Notes under the pieces: model-generated | The model's database searches: none | Told to the model about the DNA's origin: nothing | Seen by the model: only the letters and a program-made list of their open reading frames with translations | Part shown: positions 1-10,677 of the stretch, piece by piece | Layout: every line of letters starts with the position of its first letter | How positions within the stretch are numbered: position 1 is the stretch's first letter | DNA from: Tetraselmis striata | Lineage: Eukaryota > Chlorophyta > Chlorodendrophyceae > Chlorodendrales > Chlorodendraceae | Direction of reading: 5' to 3' | Assembly (NCBI GenBank): GCA_006384855.1 | Contig: VCJN01001772.1 | Coordinates: forward strand, 17,501-81,500 | Length of the DNA stretch: 64,000 nt | Translations under genes and position numbers: made by a program

Positions 1-181
1 TGGACTGTGGAATATCCTCATCCAACATCCCATGGTGGTGTTGCTGTTGCTGCTTGCGCCCTTGGCCAGCGGCTCCAAGGGCTTTTCTGAGTAGGGCTTT
101 CAAGGATTTTCCCAGACGTGAGCGTCGCCGAACACCGCCATCCCGCTTGCAGCTGCCGGTTGCAGCGGCGCCGCACTCAGC

Positions 182-3100
182 TCAGGCGTGCTGCATGGGC
201 AACCGACCGTCCGCCATGGACACCCGCATGTACTCAAGGACCAGGTTGGCCATTGCTGCGGTAAAGATGACCACCGAGGCGGTCAGCGCGCACACGGCAG
301 TCGCGCGCGCCCGGCCGGCCTTGGCGACCCCCGCGCCGTCATGCTGGGAGCTATCCGCGGTGGTGGTGCTTCCCCACGTGGACCGGCGGCCCCAGGTGAA
401 GTCCTGCAGGAGCGGCTGCTGTTGCTGCGGGTCCCACGGCCCCAGCAGCGGCCACTGGGACAGCGGGCTCAGGCCCAGCCGGCTCGAGGGCGCGCGGGCA
501 GGGGCATTGACGGGCCGCCCCTGCGAGAAGTGGCTGCCGGCGGAGCTGATGTGCGGGTACTGGAGCGCCAGCAGCGCCGGCACCACGAGGGACACCGCCA
601 GCGCGGCGCTACAGAAGAGCAGCAGCAGCGCGGCGGTGGTAAGCGGCAGCGCCTCCATGCGCCGCCCAGATGCGCCCCATGTCGCCCAGATGGCGGCAGA
701 GAAGGCGGCCCACGTCGCGCCGCGCATGCACAGCACGCCCCAGCGCTCCGGATGCCGCATGAGCCAGGTGTGCAGCCTGCCGGCGGCGCGGCTGCGGCTG
801 GCGTCAGAGTGGTAGTTCGCGGCTAGGTGGCGCAGGTCCGCGGCAGTGACTTCCCTCCAGGACTCCAGGCACGCGTCTGGCGGCACAGACGAAGCAGCAA
901 CACCCGAAGGAAGATGGGTGGGGGGGTTGGGGTCAGGTTCCGGCGATATCTTGACGATTGTAAAGGCTACCATATTGTATACCACTGGGAGACATAGAGG
1001 GGCTTGCGTTTGTGTGTGAGGGTGGGTGTGGAAGGAGAGGGAGCGGGCATCGATTTGTTGATTATTCGATGAATACGTGCAAGTGGCCATTCGGATGCCC
1101 AGTGGCGCCACACCCTGTGAGTGTCTAAATATTGACATGCATGGATTGCTGACCCAAAGAGCTTAGTGGCAAAGTATCCGCCTGAACAATCTCCTGGGGC
1201 GCATCGCCATGGAGCATCCTGCAAGGATAACTTAGAGCACCTAGCAGAGCCGGAGTACACAGGGTTGGCCAGATGCGCAGCGCTTGCAAGAGGACTTGCA
1301 TGCCAACGATGCCATTGCTTATTCTGATGCAGTAGGTGCCAGGAAGTGACCCCTAATGCAGCCTGTGGTGCTATAGTGAGCGCTTAGGCCGCACGCAAAT
1401 AGACTGTGAGTGGCCAGAGGCGAGGCTGCTAGCGATGCTTGCCCCCAGACAACTTATAGATACCAGGCAAAACCGTAAGGAGGATAAGCAGGGGGGGGGG
1501 GGGGGGGGGAGCGATAGGCGAAGGGGATGGGGGGGGGAGGGGGGGCGTACCCAGCGTCATCCCGAGGCTGTCATGGATGGGCCAGAGCGCGAGCGGGAGG
1601 CTAGCTAGCAGCAGCACGACGTAGATGGAGCGCAGCACAATGTTCATCACCACTGCGCCCTTTGGCGACATCAGGATGACCTGCCAGTGACGACCACAGG
1701 GAGGCAATGGTAAGGGGACAAGGCGGCGGTGATGTGCGGTGATGGTGGGGAGGAAGAGGGGAGGGGTGCAGCGCCGGGGGAAGTGGCCACCTGCAGGTTG
1801 GGGATGATGAGGTCATCGCGGAAGTTGAGGTGGATGCCGGGCACGTCGGGGTCCATGATGATACACGAGGCCAAACTCGCCACCATGTAGACGGCGCATG
1901 AAGCCGCCATGCTCCACCTCATACTGGTCTTGAAGCTTGCGTGGCACAACGGCTCTCCCGCCATGCCGTGGTATTGCTTCATCTGGCCAGCCACAAGAAG
2001 GGCAGTGAGGAGGAGATGGACCCGCGGAACACGTTGGAGGGCTGCCCTAGTGCCCCGCACCATTATCATGCAGGCAGGCAGTGGAGAAGGCATGCGGTGG
2101 CGCGGCTACCGTACCAGCGGAGTGACGTTCTGGTTGACGGTGAAGGGAAACAGCACGTTCGGCAGCGTGAAGGCAATCTCAGCAGCCAGCCGCCGGAGAT
2201 CTGTCCAGGTTTCCACTCTGCGCAGCCCACAAACAAGTCAGGCTGCTGCCCAACCGCTTACACTGTACTGTGATGCAGACCATGATGGCACGCCCCCGAC
2301 AGCGAGGCGCAGTACTAAGTGGCTGTGGGGCGTCGTGCCGGCTGCCTCATGGATGGGTAGCACGAGCCGGGTCAAGGGCGCAGCAGAAAGGAGGCTGACA
2401 GAGAGGGGCGTGCCTGTGTAGCGGGAGCATGCTGACGGCGGAGCCCCGCTCATTCATGACGCCCCACAGCGCCGTGACCAGCAGCGCGGAGACGAAGGCA
2501 CACACTGCCGCGATGATGACAAAGCTGATGATGCGGAAGCTGCCCCACTCGCGTGGCGGCAACAGGAAGAGCGCCGCGCCCATGACCAGCGTAGCCTGCG
2601 AGCAGACAGGCATAGAGGCGGAAGCGGCTCGTCAGGCGGCGCACTGGCAAGAATACACCACTAGCACCTGCACAATTCTTGCCATACATCGCAACACGTT
2701 AAGGTTTGCGGGGCCTGGATACAGCGAAATACGTTGCACCATCAAGCCACGGGCTCTGTGCTGTTTTCGTGGTGCGTTCCGGTACATTTCTGCATGTGTA
2801 GAGTATCCTTCTTCACAACCGCCCCCCACAAAGAGGGGAACCCAAAGCGTGGCTACGGAACATGTGTGTAGCTGCGTGGCTGTGTGCAGGCATCGGAATG
2901 CACACGCACACACAGTGCATAGGGATAGCCAGACTTGTGCCGAGAATACACACTGTCCTGCTGTAAAAAGGGGCCGAGAGGCTCGACGCACCGTGAGGGA
3001 GCGGGCGGTGCTGCCGCCGGCCTGCCCACACCAGTGCGATAGCAGCCCACTGCCGGGCTCATAGAGGACGTCGCCCAGCACGGAGAGGTACAGCATGCTG

Positions 3101-4713
3101 AGCAGGGCGCACATGACCAGAACAGCGGCTCGGGCGAGGAAGGACAGAGGGCGGCTGAAGAACTCGGGCGGGAAGGCCCCAAAGCACCAGTGCGGGTTGT
3201 GCTGCGCGTGCCGCATCACGATTGCGGCGCAGGAGTAGCTGAGCGCGCACATCGCGCAGAGCAGCGCCACCGCCAAGATGAGGCCCAGGGAGCGGAAGAG
3301 GCTGGGGGTGGCCAGTAGGGCGGCGGCGGCGCAGGTGGCGGTGATGATGAAGGGCGTCTGCTCGCGGTGCGGCTCCGGGCCAGGGCGGATGGCGGCGCTA
3401 CCGTGCGTAGTGCTGCCCTCGGTGATGAGCCAGTGCGCGTTGCCAATGCCGTGCACGCGCGCCTCCGGGAGCAGCGGGCCTTCGCCATGGTGGGTGCTGC
3501 CGGCAGTCGAGCGGCGACTGCCGCTCTCGCTTTGCCAGGGGTCTGGCTGGAGCTGCTGCCGCGCCCTCCCGCGGTCTGTGATGTCGATGAAGAACTCAGG
3601 GTCCGGCTCGCGCAGCGTGTCCTCCAGGGGCCGCAGCGCCACAACGCGCTGCCGCGCGGGTGGGGTCGACAACTGTGTGGACACGCGCATCAGCGCTGCG
3701 GTCAGCAGCGAGCCGGGGCGGAAGCTAGGCGGGAGGCTGGCCGCCCCGGCTTCGTCCCCAGGCAGCGGCCTGCAAAGCACCACGCAGCGCATCAGTTTCC
3801 AGAGCACGCGCCGCCTCAACGCTGCCTTGAAACATGTCTTCACCCGCTGTATGCGCCCGCGGCAGCCCAGTCCAGCAGCTAAAGCCCCCCCCCCCCCCCC
3901 CCCCCTTCCCTCACAAAAAAAAAAAGCCCACTAGCTCCTGCTTGCCATTCTTCTTAATCAACCTTTCATGCCACCTGCGCCCTCACAGACCTCGTCTCGT
4001 GCACACCTGCTACACCATTCATCGACAAGCCCCCAATCCCCGCTTCCACCCTTGTCTGATCAACCACCTCCAGGCGTCAATCATGATCTTCCTGCTTGCC
4101 TTCATCCACAGAGCCCCCCAACCCCTCCCCCCCCCCCCCCCCCTTGGCCCGGTTGACACACATACTTGTACCCACCGAGAAGACCGTCTGTCTGCCCCCC
4201 CCCCCCCCCCCCCCCCCTGGGCGCCGCGTGCAGTCGCAAACTTTGCCTGCCCACCGGCGCATATCGGCGGCGTTCCTCCTCCCGGGAACGCCCCAGTCTC
4301 TGAAGCTCGTGCTGGGTTTGGGTCGTACGAGTATCCGCCTATCCCAGTGGCCCTAGCGGCCGCTCAGCTGGCACGTGCCGCTCGCGCCCCACACGTGCCC
4401 CAGTGCCGCAAACTCCCAGCCCACCGCGACGGTGGATCGGGCGAGGAATCGCGGGTAGGGCTACGCACCCAGTGGATGAGGTACTGCATGGTGCGGGCCG
4501 CTGGTGAACGGGGAGCGAGAAGTCGCCGCTGGTCCGCGGGCGGAGTGGGGGGCGCGAGAAGTCGATGGCGGTGGAGGGCCGCAGCGGCACGCTCTCGATC
4601 ACCGGCTCCGGCAGCTCGCGCCCCTCCGCAGCATCCTCATCATCATCGTCGTCCCATTCATAAACGTGGATGTGCGCGTGCTGCACGGTCAGGCTGTTGT
4701 CGGCAAGCACCAT
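182..4713 (-). CDS. AAAP/SLC38-type amino-acid transporter, multi-exon
   Basis: This multi-exon gene encodes a predicted polytopic membrane transporter of the amino acid/auxin permease superfamily. Exons supported by splice sites and phase are 1551-1680, 1791-1982 and the last exon 182-876; 2115 and 2595 are also good exon edges. An exon within about 3000-3843 carries two or three membrane helices, including FRSLGLILAVALLCAMCALS. The next exon has the family-typical LPPREWGSFRIISF loop. The 2115 exon ends in FPFTVNQNVTPL and joins MKQYHGMAGEP, matching the family's conserved helix 5-6 region. The last exon holds two more helices and a long hydrophilic loop. The acidic N terminus starts at ATG 4713 (WDDDDDEDAAEG). 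First-intron borders and the 2208-2440 junction are unresolved. Fusion of the exon ends 1551 and 876 gives a perfect codon. Substrate cannot be told from sequence. Confidence 0.8.
877..1550 (-). other. Intron with C-tract directly after the 5' splice site
   Basis: The intron joins phase-1 exon ends (CTG G / AC GCG). On the sense strand the donor GTACG is followed at once by a C-rich run reaching about 1490. It is one of several introns here with this layout. Confidence 0.75.
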
Positions 4714-5264
4714 GGCCGGGCGCGCGCTGAGCGAAACAGAATAAAGGCGCTCCTCTCCGAGGCGGCTCGCGCGGACGGCGCGGCACGCGTGCCGGGCTCG
4801 GGAAAAGTGGCGCCACTCAGCTCACCCCCGGGAATTGCGATGCCAGTGATGTGGATCAAGGTGTTCTGCGCAGATTGTCAGCTGCAACGGGTCGTCCCGA
4901 GGCGAGATTAGTCCAGAGGCGATGCCTGCACGCCAGCTGTGACACAGCAGCAACTGGCTCTGCAGCTCGAGGCAGGTTGAACAACGTGACGCAACCAGCA
5001 CAGGGTAGTCGCAACCCTGTTCTGGTACCGCTAACGAGCGCGGCGTTACAAATTGCTTGGGGCGCGTGGCGTTACTCGTACCTGTACTACCGAATAAAGT
5101 TACCCGGAAAGGTCACAGAAAAATACGAAAAGGACATAGCGACGTACAATATCAGATCTTAGCCACCAGGTCCAGGATAACCATCGGTACCTGTACGTAT
5201 ACGTGGATTGTTACGGGTAGTTTATTACACATACGACCGGTAACGGTAGTACTCGTTTCGAATA
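4714..5264. other. Intergenic, no gene seen
   Basis: This stretch lies upstream of the transporter start, and only short overlapping ORFs cross it. It presumably holds the transporter promoter, but no motif can be named with confidence. Confidence 0.4.
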
Positions 5265-5355
5265 TGCAATCGAATCTGTTCTGCCAAAAAGGGTGCGGAG
5301 GGCTTTTAACACGGAAGAAGCGCTATTTTATGGCTAGGAAGGTTCAACGAAGAGA

Positions 5356-5358
<3 letters not shown>

Positions 5359-5390
<32 letters not shown>
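5359..5390. repeat. G homopolymer, 32 bases
   Basis: This is an uninterrupted G run. The related position in copy B (near 21850, opposite strand) has a shorter C run, so length varies between copies. Confidence 0.9.
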
Positions 5391-5391
<1 letters not shown>

Positions 5392-5900
5392 GGAGCCTGC
5401 AAGGCGTAAAGGGAAACGGGAGGGCGCTGCCAAAGGCAGCGCGCTGGAAGATGGCGGGCAAGCCGCTGGTGGTTGTCCTGAGTAGCACCCCGGCCGGGAG
5501 GGCGGGGCTCACGGGCGATGGGGCAGCCCGTACTTAAACAATATGGTACCGGAAACCTAACTGGTAAGAACCACCAACATACCGTACGGGTCGCACTAGG
5601 ACAGTTAAATTGTTGGGAAACCTCACAAACAGGTTTAGATCATTCCAAACATTTGCCAATTCACACGCGGTTCTTTAACGAATGCGACCGTGGCTAGCTT
5701 CTTGGGCAGTCGGGAGGCGCATCGACCAGACGAACGCGGACGATGTCTTGAGTTGTAGAAGGGGTCTCGCGGCGAGAGGCTTAGGAACCTCCAGCAAGGC
5801 GCAGACGCAAAACAGACGCAGATGGGAGATGTGGACGGCGTGAACGTCGTCCCGACACAAACCGGACCTGTCGCGAAATCAAAACGCCGTCCCTCATCAA

Positions 5901-6130
5901 TGTGACAATTATACGAGTACGATATACTACGAGTTAGTACATGTGTGTACTAGTACAATGTGTACCTGGGACTACGAGTATATATACTGTATAATGCTGC
6001 CGTGTGGTAAGCGTTGTGTTAAACAATAATTGTTAATTGCAGAAAAACACTGTAGCCTCTCGCCTTTGCACCACCACTGCACACCACCTTTGTTTGTCCC
6101 TGCAGTCTCTATCCGGCTGAGACTGACGCA
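5901..6130. repeat. TRIM left LTR
   Basis: First of two seemingly identical 230-bp direct repeats, TG...CA ends. Confidence 0.85.
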
Positions 6131-6257
6131 CTGGCTTCGGAGCCGGATTGATACCGCCTCAATTGTTACAAGGCGCCAGCATCCTGATGTAAGGTTCACC
6201 AGTTCGAACCCCGCTGATGTCGAGAATTGAATTCTCGCAGGGGGGGGCGGAATGTAG

Positions 6258-6487
6258 TGTGACAATTATACGAGTACGATATACTACGAGTTAGTACATG
6301 TGTGTACTAGTACAATGTGTACCTGGGACTACGAGTATATATACTGTATAATGCTGCCGTGTGGTAAGCGTTGTGTTAAACAATAATTGTTAATTGCAGA
6401 AAAACACTGTAGCCTCTCGCCTTTGCACCACCACTGCACACCACCTTTGTTTGTCCCTGCAGTCTCTATCCGGCTGAGACTGACGCA
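6258..6487. repeat. TRIM right LTR
   Basis: Second 230-bp direct repeat, directly after a purine-rich run. Confidence 0.85.
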
Positions 6488-8613
6488 TCAACGGCGCCAT
6501 GCATGTAGCAATTGCCGCGCACCGCGGCGTGGACGTGGACGTGGCGGCGGTCGCGGGTGTGGCCGCGAAGGTGAGAACGAGTGACGGTGTGGCGCGCCTT
6601 TTGTAGGAGTTGCTGGCGCGTTGCGGGGTCACCTTTTGGTGACCGCCGCGCAGCGTACCCTGGCAGCTCAGGGCGGGATGCTTGAGCGCCATGTGTCCGG
6701 ACCGGAACCCCCACCTTACATACTTCATTTAGACCCTCTTCGGTACGGCGCTTATGGGCGAGTATGGGCTGCGTGCGCGGGCGCGCGAACGCGCCGCGTA
6801 CAAGCATGCGAAGGGCGGTGCGATGTACGCGACCTCGCGGTAACTCTCAGTTTGTCCCGGCGCTGTACATTACGAGGCGGGGTTGACACCTTACCCCGCG
6901 CGACAACGGCGGTGTCCGGCCGCTGCCATCAGCAACGGCGGTCGTCTAACCGCCTCGCACCAGAAGCGGCACCTAAAACGCATAACGCATCGGGGCACGG
7001 GCACGACAAGGGTCCAGTGTGGTCGTGCCGTAAAAGTTCCGATGTGTGTCATGGTCGGTTGCCGGCGATGTCGTAGAAGACACGGTGAGTTGTCGCCTCG
7101 GGTCTCGCTTCGTCAAGTGAGGCGAAGAGGCCGCCGCTGTTGCACCAGCGACGGCTGCCGACCACCTCGCAAGTCGCATGCCGAAGATGCTGCTACGAAA
7201 CGCATAGGTCGCGTTTTGTGGCGGGGCTGCCCCCCGGCGGGCAGCTCTTGTTGTCAATGGTGGGATGTGAAGGTGGGAACGAGGTGGCCAACGTAGAGGC
7301 TCTAACAGCCTACGCATGCCCATAACGATGCCATTGTCGTCGGGCCGAGGGTCATGATGAGGCGGCCATCGTTGCTGCACCAACGACGGCCGCCCGGGTT
7401 CCAAACCCAGAGTCGGATAGGGGTAGTTACGGGCACCACGAGACGTCGGGTACGCCCTTTAGTAGAGTTGCCCCCGGCAGGCAGCTTCAAGTTTTCGTTA
7501 TTATTGTCCTTGTGACGACGACGTTGTAGTAAGAAGCGTCGGAGACGCGCCAAAACGAGCCGCGCAAACGTTTCTCACTGCAACCACATCAACTGTTGAT
7601 ACATCACGGTTCGGGCGAGGGCAACGAGACCCCTCAAACACACATGCGCATGCATAAGCGGCGAACCAACTACACGGGTAGTTCGGAAAAAGAAAACGTG
7701 TAACGACCGTCGACGCCGCGACGCCTTGCTTCGAGGACACATACGCGGAGCGGGTTGAAGTGTCTTGCAGGACGGCGAACGGCCGACGACACGGACGTCC
7801 TCCTCCGTCCGCGACGATTTGTTTCGGTAGGCGTACTTGTCGTCGTTGACAACCGGGACGAGCAGCGGCCATGGTGCCAAGCGCGTCCGCCCCACCAAAT
7901 CTCAGCTGATTACGAGTGCGAGATGTTGCTCCACTGCGGAAGCCCAAGAAAGCCCATACTTCGACTCGGCTTCGGGTGTTGAGGTGTACCCCCCCCCCCC
8001 CCCCCCAACGGGCGACCGACCAGCTCGAGTTCCATATCGTGCGCATCGCCACCCGAAAACGTCCCACCAAGCTAGGGAAGAAACGGAAAGCGACTTCGGG
8101 GGCACCAGTCCCGGAAACCACACTACCCAGGGGTTGTCTATCGCTGCCGATGATGTAACGCAGGTGCGTCGTGGCACGAGGACTCACTGCCGGGAAAACG
8201 AATTTTACATTAACCTCGGTGTAAATCAAACATGCCTCGGCGCCCCGCACGTCCTTGCTCTCCCACGGTAGGTGTCTGAGGTCTATTGTCCGCCTTCTTC
8301 CAGAGTCAGTTAAGGTCGCGGTTGTCGACTCAGGGTGCCACGTGTGCGTGTGCGTGTGGGTGTGTACCATTCACGTACTACGCAGGACCGCCCATTGGCG
8401 GGGCATCCCACCAACCGCCTCGCGTCACCATCGCGCAATTTGCGTCCTTCCGCGCCGCAGTGAGTACCGGTAGCGACAGGTGCCTTGCAGTGCCGTGCAG
8501 TGCCGTGCCGCGAAAATAAAAGCGGTCACAATTGGCCTCGTTTGCACACCGGTACGGGGCAACCCGACGTTGGGCGACCGCCCCGTATGAATTTACACGT
8601 AACAAATCCACCG

Positions 8614-8889
8614 TTAAAAGCAATGCTAAAAGATCAACACAGCAAGCCGCCTGAACTTGGGCTTGGGGTGTTGGTCTCGGAGCTCCTAGTGAGGAACCTC
8701 AGGAGGATGCTAGCCCCCTTCAACCGAGTGGGGAGGTAAAGCCTCCTACGCGCCTTACCCACTGCATCCTCGCTCAAAGTAGCCGCCTCATCTGCCGTAC
8801 CGTTGGGTCAAGACCGTGCAACAGCCCCGCCCGGAGATCGGTGACCACCGGATTGGTGTCGGTGCCGTACGTGGAGGGATCAAAAGAGA
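8614..8889 (-). mobile_element. LINE fragment, internally deleted
   Basis: On the minus strand this matches 11235-11530 of the LINE at 10709-12916, then jumps to that LINE's 3' end (GGCGGCTTGCTGTGTTGAT). A second, smaller gap removes the part matching about 11410-11480. It keeps only part of the region downstream of the reverse-transcriptase core plus the 3' terminus. It is a dead piece of the same family, in the opposite orientation. Confidence 0.75.
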
Positions 8890-8964
8890 CAAAAAACCCG
8901 TACGGGGCGTCCTAGTATGCATACATGACCAGAATGATTGCCCTGTTTGTGCAGTCCCCCTCGT

Positions 8965-9933
8965 AAGTCTTGACCTATACGTATCGGTCCATATCGCCAC
9001 GTCAGCACCGGCGCCGCCGACAGTCGAGTGGTACGGTGGCGCATTTTTATGATATAATTAACTTAGAATATTCATCAACGGCTTAAGATGTGATAGGTGG
9101 CGGAGGGGGGGGGGGGGGGGTAGGGGGCTGCATGTTACGCTTGTGATCCCGCTCTGCGCAGGTTCGAACCTTGCCGGGCCCCTCGGTGGAAATATAACCG
9201 AGGGGGTAGGGATGGCCCAATGATTTTTAGGTTCTCCTACAAACCCTAGTACAGTGGCTTACCGCGCGACCCGCATCCCGATAAAAAGGCGATGTACTCG
9301 CCCCACGCGGGCGGATTTTCCCCGCTTAGGGGCCCGCTAGGCGCAGCCCAATAGGAGAATATGGGAGCGTATTGATGGCCAGCCCTGCCACATACCATGG
9401 ATGATTCCCTAGCAGGTGACCATATGGACCCACCCGCTGACTCGGGGGCTGCACCCCTGCGCAGTATGGGCTGAAGCCCGGCTCTACCAAGGGCGCATTG
9501 ATTTATTAATGCGGACAGCAGTTGTAGGTGGGCTCGCTTTGAAGCAAGCCTTTATCGCAGTATCGGCCGTTTTGCGGGAACTGCTCACTTGCTTGCATGC
9601 CGACTGTGGGAAGAGCGCGCCTTTGTGAATGTGCTCTACGATGGTAGAGCTAACTCTTGGCGTGCATCCGTACAGATAGAACGCATAGACGTGCGAAATA
9701 AAAATTCGTGCCCTCGCGACACTGAGTTATCAAATTCATTACTTACCATGAACAATGACACGCACACGTATATATGGCATTTACAACGAGAGCCCAACAA
9801 ACGCCACTTAGGGCTCCTCCCACGCATGATGTCATGTTCACGTATGACACATGGAAGGGCGCGGCCGGAAACGAAGGTGAGGGCTCATAATGTGCCAATC
9901 TACAATTGATGCTTGACAAGGGTGGCAAGACTT
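8965..9933 (+). mobile_element. Element E, copy E1 (about 1 kb, non-autonomous)
   Basis: This is one of three copies in the window (also 35593-36567 minus and 46059-47085 plus). All share a start like CCCTCGTAAGTCTTGACC and an end like GGCAAGACTTTTGTGGGC. The ends form a short imperfect inverted repeat with AAGTCTTG as core. Each copy has a G-run near 150 bases in, followed by a GGTTCGAACC box like a tRNA T-arm. No frame is convincingly coding. It may be a MITE-like DNA transposon or a tRNA-derived composite; target duplications are not clear. Confidence 0.6.
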
Positions 9934-10677
9934 TTGTGGGCAGGTGTACCTACACCGGGCTGATAAAGCCCCCATCTCACATGATAAGTCATGTTAGTAT
10001 GTACGTGGGCAGTCCCGTATGCAAGGACATACGGGAAATGCGCGCCTCTAAGGATTATCATTTGAAGATGTCTCCACACAGTTGCGCTTCGTGCAACACT
10101 TGGCAGTCGTACTCTCGATTGGCACACCCGGCGGGCTCCTCCCAAAAAGGGTGGCGGCTCTATTTGCCAAAATCGCCTTGGGCTTTAGCCGCTCACCGGC
10201 GGCAGCCCTTAGACGCCTCACGGCCACCCTCAAGGGCGAGTATACCATGCGCCTGCTCCAAATCATGCGTGCATGCAGCGTGGTGTCGGCTGCACATTAC
10301 ACATGACGCCCAATACCCGCCCGACATCCGCCGGTTCAATACCTACCTGCCGACCGAAGAGAACAATCAAGCCAAGCCCCCATATGCCTCCCGCCCGCAG
10401 CGCATGTTCAACCCATGAGCTCGGCGGAGAGCCGCCACCGGCGCGTAACCCAAGCGAGCCGGAGTGTCATCCACGGGCCACGGCGCAGTAACTAATACTA
10501 ATATCGATGGGGCGATAGTAAAAGTCACGGACATCGGAACATCCGCTGTCATCCTTGCCGACCCGCCGGGGCTGCTATCCGCGCGCTCCGCGTGCGGCGG
10601 CCCAGGGCGGGCCGCCCCCAACAAGCACAACCTAATCGAACCCTGGCTAGGGCTACAGCTTTGCATTCCGGGCCCGG

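Larger units (their letters stand above)
5901..6487. mobile_element. TRIM (miniature LTR element), 587 bp
   Basis: Two direct 230-bp repeats (5901-6130 and 6258-6487) look identical by eye. They begin TGTGACAATT and end GACTGACGCA, so have the TG...CA ends of LTRs. The 127-bp centre begins next to a TGGCTTCGGAGC stretch, a possible relic primer-binding site, and ends in a purine run (GGGGGGGCGGAA) right before the second LTR, as a polypurine tract should. There is no coding capacity, as is normal for TRIMs. TCAA flanks both sides (5897-5900, 6488-6491), possibly longer because the LTR ends in CA. Identical LTRs suggest a recent insertion. Copy B of R lacks it at the matching site. Confidence 0.85.
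5265..8190 (-). mobile_element. Unclassified repeat R, copy A
   Basis: Read on the minus strand, this matches 19740-21950 on the plus strand over nearly its whole length at moderate identity, so A and B are diverged inverted copies. The block at 5350-5660 corresponds to the roughly 230-bp sequence that flanks copy B on both sides. The interior has imperfect internal repeats: near 7110-7150 and 7360-7395 it repeats a GAGGC-GCC...GTTGCACCA core. Open frames (for example 7501-8370 minus) do not stay in register between the two copies, so I read it as non-coding. No transposase or reverse transcriptase is visible. It is interrupted by the TRIM at 5901-6487. It could be a large non-autonomous element; class unknown. 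Confidence 0.55.

Noticed and set aside
6131-6257. tRNA-like B-box (AGTTCGAACCC) in the TRIM centre
   Set aside because: No full cloverleaf could be drawn; more likely a relic of primer-tRNA or a chance match.
7501-8370. 289-codon minus ORF in R copy A
   Set aside because: The frame is not kept in copy B and begins in a (CA)n-rich stretch; read as non-coding.
9105-9185. Possible tRNA gene around GGTTCGAACC in E1
   Set aside because: A T-arm-like box exists but the D-arm and anticodon stem do not pair, and the three copies vary at would-be stem positions.
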